Source: Limnoperna fortunei
Lineage: Eukaryota; Mollusca; Bivalvia; Mytilida; Modiolidae
NCBI GenBank assembly: GCA_944474755.1
Contig: OX104117.1
Span: forward strand, 80,514,926-80,578,925
Direction of reading: 5' to 3'
Length of the DNA: 64,000 nt
Shown here: positions 58,510 through 64,000 of the stretch, piece by piece
How positions within the stretch are numbered: position 1 is the stretch's first letter
Layout: the number at the start of each line of letters is the position of its first letter
The notes under the pieces: model-generated
What the model saw: only the letters and a program-made list of their open reading frames with translations
Told to the model about the DNA's origin: nothing
Database searches by the model: none
Position numbers and translations under genes: made by a program

Positions 58510-61500
58510 GTAAGACTAAAATTGTGTTTTATTTTATATGTAATTCAAAATGCATATGTTTCTAAAACATACAAAAAATAAGACAATTTATTTTTGCACT
58601 GACTTCAATTGAACACTTCAGAGGTTACTTTCTTTTTTTAAAAGAATTGATGAACAATTTCGTTTGCTTAGGAAGGTATGTTTTCCCTTTTTTATAATTT
58701 TTCTATCAAGATATACATATAGTTAATTAATGAAAGGAACAAACTTTCTATAACTATCACTTTGTTTAACATATTTTATCATAGCCTTACTAAAGTAAAG
58801 TAAATTAAATTGATTAAATCTAAGTAAATATTAAAGTTATTGAATGAAGGGGACAGGGAAATTTAGCTACCTCTACAGTTAAGGAACAACAGAAACATCG
58901 TTCGTCATTTAAAAAAATGGTTTGCAGGTTAAAAATAAGTGACCTTTAAACAAAATTTATTTGCGCGAATTAATGCATTAATATTTAATGTTCTTTATTG
59001 GTTGCAGTATTTTGTTTCTTTAGGTATTATCATAACTGCTACTGTATGCGTTTGGAATTTATGCCTGGGTAAGGATGTGTATTATAGCTTAATAGATCGT
59101 TTGAACAGGTTGTACCTAAAGTTTCTACAGCAATAATTGCATGCATACTAGACAAAATAATTTGAAAGGATAATAATTTATAAATTGGTTTATTTATAAC
59201 AAATAAAAAATTCATAATAAATATGTTTCAAGAATTATTAAACAATATTTAGTTTTTTTCTCAAAATCATTTAAGCGTTTAGGTAAATCAGTCTCAAGTT
59301 AGTCAGACAACCCTGCGCAGCAGAATGCAAAAACACACTTAAGGATAGTTCATAGTCTATACATGTTATAGTCCTATAATGTCTTCAAAAAGCAGTTTGA
59401 CCATCGCGAAAATGCAGCAGTAAGCCACTAACGGTTTTGAAAATACCACACGTACAGAAACGGCTTGTTCGAAGTATGTTTAAGTCTTGGGCAAACTTGG
59501 TCATTCTATTTCATCGATGGTTTTATTTTTCGGAAACTCAGTGAGACACTTGCCCTTTGAAGGAGGGCACTATCGTCAATAAAGATACTGAAATTGCCAA
59601 TAGTACGCAAAACGTTGAAAACATATGTCAATATATTTTTTAAATATGGTATTTAATTCATTTAACCTTTTTAAAAAGTATATTATAAATTACCTGTATG
59701 TGGATTAAAAGTCAACCAATCCACATAATGGTCAGCGTTCAAAGACAGTAGTTTGTAACTTTCTGCTGCTTTTTCTTTAGTAATAAATTGAATTGTGATC
59801 TTTATGTTTGGTTCGTTTTCTAAAGAAAAGCACAATAAAATACTGTTTGAGTAGATTATTGGCCAACAACAGTGTCTTTATTCGACCGCAGCAAGTTTGG
59901 ATATCATGTTATCCTTATGTTTGAAAATTAACATTTTGACCAAAATATCACCCGGGCAACTTTTTGACTGGGTGATCAATTTGTGTCATGCTGACATTTT
60001 AACAGAAAGACCAATTTGAGAATGCTTAATATCAAAGTACGCAGATGTTGATATCTGTAATAATGTGATTGTCTATTTAATTGGGGACAGACACTAACGT
60101 AGTTGGATTTGTCGTCATACCAATTAATGTACTTTAGTGTGTAAGAGCTTTATTACCATGTATGTTACAGAGGTTCTCAAACGGGCAGATGAGTAGAAAT
60201 GAAAACAAATTCATAAGAGAGTTTGTTGCAAAGAAATAAATGTATACTTGATCTTAGAATCGTGTCTCTTTCTTCCAGATTACTTAAAAATCTAAATTAT
60301 CAATAATTATTATAAAGTTGTTTATCAACTTTCACAATAATCGTTCTAGCTGTTATAGTTAGTTAAATTTTGCAAGAATTTGACGCAACTTATTTATTAT
60401 TTAGGTTTAGACTGTCTGAGATGTCAGGGTGCCAGCAGCATAACCAGCTGTTCACAAATTATTCAGTGCGCAGATGGACAAGAAGTATTTAATATAACTT
60501 AGCATTTTAAATGCTGCAATGTTTCAAATCTTGACACAATTGTCACCATAACCTTATATATTTTCTCACATGAGCGAAATCTATTTCTCATAGTTCAAAT
60601 CATAAACATGTATTGTTTGTTTTCCACCGACAAAGTTCGTGGTTTTTTCCGCCTACTTAGCCTCCTACCCCCCCCCCCCCGCCCCCCCCCAAAAAAACCC
60701 CGCTATGCATAACTAAAAATGGCGTTCAACACCTTTCAAACAAAATAAATATAATCATACACCGTTTTGTTGTTTTGCTATAATGGAGTTAAAATTTGAC
60801 TTAAACCCATAATAAATATTTAAAAATTAAATTTAAATTTGTTTATATTCAGCTCGAGATAATTTTTACTGAAATAAAATAAAGGCTGCAAAGAATCATA
60901 CTTTAATTAATTCTTAAAAGAGCCCTTGATGCTAATCCGAAACGGATTCTAAAAAAAGATTAACATTCATCATTCGAAACCTTTTCCTTACCTTTTGTTC
61001 TCACAGTAAAACAAATTATTCAACTCTTCACTTCTAAAATTTAAGGATAATTAAGTTCTTCCTTCTCGGTCTTTAGTATTCTTTTCTGATACGCTTCTTA
61101 AGACCTTTACTAAATGAAACGGGCTTCGCTGAGAGATGGATTTTGCTGTCAATAAAAACGTTTGCCCCTGTTACATTCAACAGAAAGAAATTGTATGGTC
61201 AATATAATTGTTCATAGGTTACAGGTTAGTGTCAGAGTAACATTATTAAACCTATTGTTTTAAAGCAATCATAATTGAACTGGTTTGCCAGTTGCCCTAC
61301 CAACCGAACTTCGGGGTTTTTCTCCGGGTACACCATATTCCTCCCCTAATAAAAACAAGACGCCATCTTCAAACTGAAAAAATTGCTGAAAGTAGAGTAA
61401 ACACAATTCAAACAAACAAACAAACAAACAAGTAATATTTTTAAAATACCTGCCAATGTAAATTATTTAAAAATATGTACGTATAAGCACTCTACACGTT

Positions 61501-62974
61501 TTGGAAGACTATTGAGTAATCTTAACTCTGTACATTTACTAAAACACATTTTCTTTTATATTGTAGAAGTGCTACTTAGACAAAGTTATAAACCCTGATT
61601 TACAAGTTGTATTTCATGCCGGCTGTAGAGCTAAACAGGTAGGAAAACATTTAAGACCAATACTTTTCATATAGTGTTATTGATATTATATCTTTGCTTT
61701 ATCACAACTTCACACATCTTACACAGCAGTCTGAAAAATAGCAAGGAAACCCACAGCACAGCAGGAGCCGAAGTCAAGGGGTAATTGCCAATCCGGATAT
61801 ACACAAACATATACAACGTAAAGCAAAACCAAATACAGAAAGCGAGTAGCCCGAACCGAAACAAAAATAAGTAAGACTCTAATTAGACACGTGTTACTCA
61901 TCATCATGTCGAGGAAAAAGTCGAATCCAGGAAAAGGAAAGACTACCTATGACTCGGGCAAGATGTCTGATTGTATTTGAGGGATCGAGTGCTCATAGCG
62001 ATTAATGAAGGTAAATTATGACGACCATATAACTTTTGAGGAGATGACATCAATCTAGGTACAACAAAACCTGTTTGAGTAGTTTATAGGTCAACTGCAT
62101 TTCTCGGTATAGAAAATCTAGCAAAACGTAATGAAGTCGACAAGCATACGCCGGAGCTGCAGGAATGTTGCTATCAATAAACGGTAAGTTAACAAATAAA
62201 AAGTCACCACGTTTGTCGTAGATAAGTTTTTTTTTAAATTTATCATTAATAAATATTAAATTTGTGTAGCGAAATAAAACGTTAGGCTTCAATATTATAT
62301 ACATGTATCTATAAATATTTTCTTTTCATCTTCCACAAGTTTGTTATATAAGATTAAGAAAATGACCTAAAATGTATCCTGAGCTGACTTTTGGCTTTTT
62401 TTGATTCAGTCTGCGTGGCATTTTCAAACAAAGATTGGCACAGTGTATGCGTTAATAACACGACCAGAACTTTAAGCTGCAAAAAATTGACTCACTACTT
62501 GTTCACAATACTTGAAAGGGATACTATCTAAAGTTAGTCTTCAAGCTTTAGGGATATTCCGCGTCATATAAATATCTTAGTTTGAAACGACCTCAATATA
62601 CAATTATAAAATTGTAAACTCCCAAAATGAAGATTTGAACCCAACAAGATCAATAGGAGTAACAACATTACTAGCAAAATTGTTTCCTGGACCATATTAT
62701 CTATTTTTAACTGAGATACTTTTTGAGTACAAAGTATTATTTTCCGAATAATACTGGTCTGTTTTAAACTATTTTATCACGACTTATTAATTACTTTTAA
62801 TATTCAATATTTTTAAAGTTATTTATTTGCAGATTTGTGATCATGTTTCTGGGACTGGAAAGAGAGATACAAGTATGCTGTACCGATCTAGGAAGCAACT
62901 TGTTGCATGTGCACAGTGCTGTGATGGCAACATGAACAAAACATTTCCATGCAATGGATATTTATGTGACCAAA
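58485..62974 (+). CDS. Gene 3: secreted Ly6/uPAR-type protein, 3' part beyond the window
   Basis: Five exons are visible: 58485-58509, 59024-59068, 60405-60484, 61567-61638 and 62833-62974, giving 121 codons in frame and ending in phase 1. The signal peptide starts MGSRNVLL and ends VWNLCLG. The one complete domain begins LDCLRC, has HAGC and ends CAQCC...PCNGYLCDQ. It is the nearest relative of gene 1: exon lengths match (A1 is one codon shorter), VWNLCLG is shared, and the C1 exons share GKRDT and RSRKQ. A second domain and a C-x5-CG exon are expected to the right of position 64000. An in-frame upstream ATG at 58428 could add 19 residues; the downstream start gives the better signal peptide. 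Confidence 0.85.
59024..59068 (+). CDS. Gene 3 exon 2: signal peptide core
   Basis: 45 nt between TTTAG and GTAAGG; encodes IIITATVCVWNLCLG, phase 1-1. Confidence 0.88.
60405..60484 (+). CDS. Gene 3 exon A1
   Basis: Between TTTAG and GTATTT; LDCLRCQGASSITSC then IIQCADGQE. Phase 1 to 0. Confidence 0.9.
60668..60690. repeat. Poly-C tract
   Basis: Two runs of about 10-13 C separated by one G, then a run of A; in the gene 3 A1-B1 intron. A smaller poly-G tract is at 3151-3160. Confidence 0.9.
61262..61430 (+). mobile_element. SINE, body and tail
   Basis: TGGTTTGCCAGTTGCCCTAC, TTTTTCTCCGGGTACACC, ATTCCTCCCCTAATAAAAAC and a (CAAA)n tail; inside the gene 3 A1-B1 intron. Confidence 0.72.
61567..61638 (+). 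CDS. Gene 3 exon B1
   Basis: 72 nt between TTGTAG and GTAGGA; KCYLDKVINPDL then FHAGCRAKQ. Confidence 0.92.
61735..62260 (-). mobile_element. Penelope-like element remnant
   Basis: On the minus strand 62250-62130 reads YDKRGDFLFVNLPFIDSN and then IPAAPAYACRLHYV. The stretch down to about 61740 (complement of TAGCCCGAACC... and TTACTCATCATC...) resembles the non-coding tail of the copies at 50 and 57 kb. It lies in the gene 3 B1-C1 intron. Confidence 0.65.
62833..62974 (+). CDS. Gene 3 exon C1
   Basis: 142 nt between TTTGCAG and GTAAGA; ICDHVSGTGKRD...CAQCC...PCNGYLCDQ. Same length as gene 1 C1. Confidence 0.92.
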
Positions 62975-63514
62975 GTAAGAAATAATTGCATGTAATTCTG
63001 TTATAGGGTAAATCAATTAAATAATCAAATTATTGCAACGATATAAAATAATAAAGGATGATTCGAACGAGGCATAATTCGGCTATTATTCATCTATATA
63101 CCAAGAACATTTATTTTGTGGTTATAATTCTTATATCGTTTTTCATAGTGGCAGTCAAAATTTCAATGTGAAAGATATTAGTACATTTTAAAGAAAATGT
63201 TTACTTTTTAAAGTTAATAATGCATGCAAAACTAAAAATAACCTTTAAATATACAATGTAAATTTCTTGTTTTATTGGTTCGAATTCTCGTATGGGTCAA
63301 AAGAATGCTGCATTCGCCGCCGATTAGAATACAAAATATAGTAATGTCAGTTTTCAACACGCCAAAGAAAATTGGTTCGACTACTTATACTAGAAAGAGG
63401 AAATAACAAGTGTGGACACAGAAAAATGTCTCGCCTGAATTCCGCATCATTACCGAAAAAATTCGTCATAAGCATTCCGTAAATAGTGTTAACTTGTTAT
63501 CATTTAAAATATAC

Positions 63515-63945
63515 AATGCATGGTTACAGAGTAACGGACCAAATAATAAAACTTCAACTTAGTCACTGGACCATAAAATTGAGCTCATGGTCAGTTGAAA
63601 CCTACGAGACAGTCATGTACTAATCATTAGCAATCTATATGCCAAATACTTTTATCCTACCATGCATGGTTACAGAGGAAGTGCCCTAATCCACAAACTT
63701 TAACATATATAGTCGCTAAACCATGAAATTGAGGTCAAGGTCAGGTTCCCCCTACCAAACAGTCATGTACTATTCATCTATATAACAAATATTGTCATTC
63801 TACCATGCATGGTTACAGAGGAACTGCCATAAACCAAAAACTTTAACGTAGTCACTGGACCGTGAAATTGAGGTCAAGGTCAGGTGACACCTTCCAGACA
63901 ATCATGTACTATTCATCAGCAACCTATATCCCAAATAGTTGTCAG
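63515..63945. repeat. ~145-bp tandem repeat, three copies
   Basis: TGGTTACAGAG starts units at 63521, 63667 and 63810. Each contains a form of AAATTGAGGTCAAGGTCAGG and CAGTCATGTACTA. Confidence 0.88.
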
Positions 63946-64000
63946 TTGAAGTTGAGTACACCCTGCCCGCAGTGAGACTAGAACCCGCAACTTCAGTGTT
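63940..64000 (-). mobile_element. SINE, running off the window
   Basis: GAAGTTGAGTACACCCTGCC and CTAGAACCCGCAACTTCAGT match the body and B-box part of the family; the head would lie beyond the edge. Confidence 0.6.

Overview
This is an AT-rich (roughly one-third G+C), gene-poor stretch of animal nuclear DNA. Spliced micro-exons with GT..AG borders, tRNA-derived SINEs, Penelope-like and L1/Tx1-like retroelement debris, fold-back elements and microsatellites all point to a metazoan. The repeat types, especially the SINE with the tail 'gtttaacgcca...' and the hammerhead/Penelope debris, look like those I associate with bivalve molluscs, most likely a mussel. That species-level guess is inference. 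No long open reading frame here is a host gene; almost every ORF over 60 codons is chance or transposon.

The main content is a cluster of four paralogous multi-exon genes that I assembled from splice sites and cysteine patterns. Each encodes a small secreted protein of the Ly6/uPAR (three-finger) type: a signal peptide followed by two cysteine-rich domains. Each domain is built from three exons: A (CxxC...C...C), B (C...GC) and C (C...CxxCC...CN..C). The introns at the domain borders are phase 1 and those inside a domain are phase 0. The last exon is tiny and encodes QxCxxxxxCG before the stop. Gene 1 (+, 1909-14520, 234 aa) and gene 2 (+, 16881-29938, 223 aa) appear complete. Gene 4 (-, 44552-33706) has every module except a recognisable second B exon, and its second C exon appears to be split. 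Gene 3 (+, 58485 to beyond 62974) runs off the right edge after its first domain. Genes 1 and 3 are close duplicates that still share their first-exon region; gene 2 is the most divergent and has a one-exon signal peptide. An isolated A-type exon relic lies on the + strand inside intron 1 of gene 4.

Region by region: 1-1.9 kb intergenic with a fold-back; 1.9-14.5 kb gene 1, whose introns hold a 1.1-kb fold-back, SINEs, a (TA)n tract and tandem repeats; 16.9-29.9 kb gene 2, whose long B2-C2 intron contains a dead L1/Tx1-like LINE (25.2-28.5 kb) and Penelope debris; 30-33.7 kb convergent intergenic space; 33.7-44.6 kb gene 4, with a near-perfect 143-bp hairpin in an intron; 44.6-58.5 kb a repeat-filled gap with Penelope remnants, hammerhead ribozyme motifs and hairpins; 58.5-64 kb the start of gene 3, ending in ~145-bp tandem repeats and a SINE.

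The proteins should enter the secretory pathway and be released. They have no hydrophobic C-terminus for a GPI anchor and no transmembrane segment. Their targets cannot be read from the sequence.
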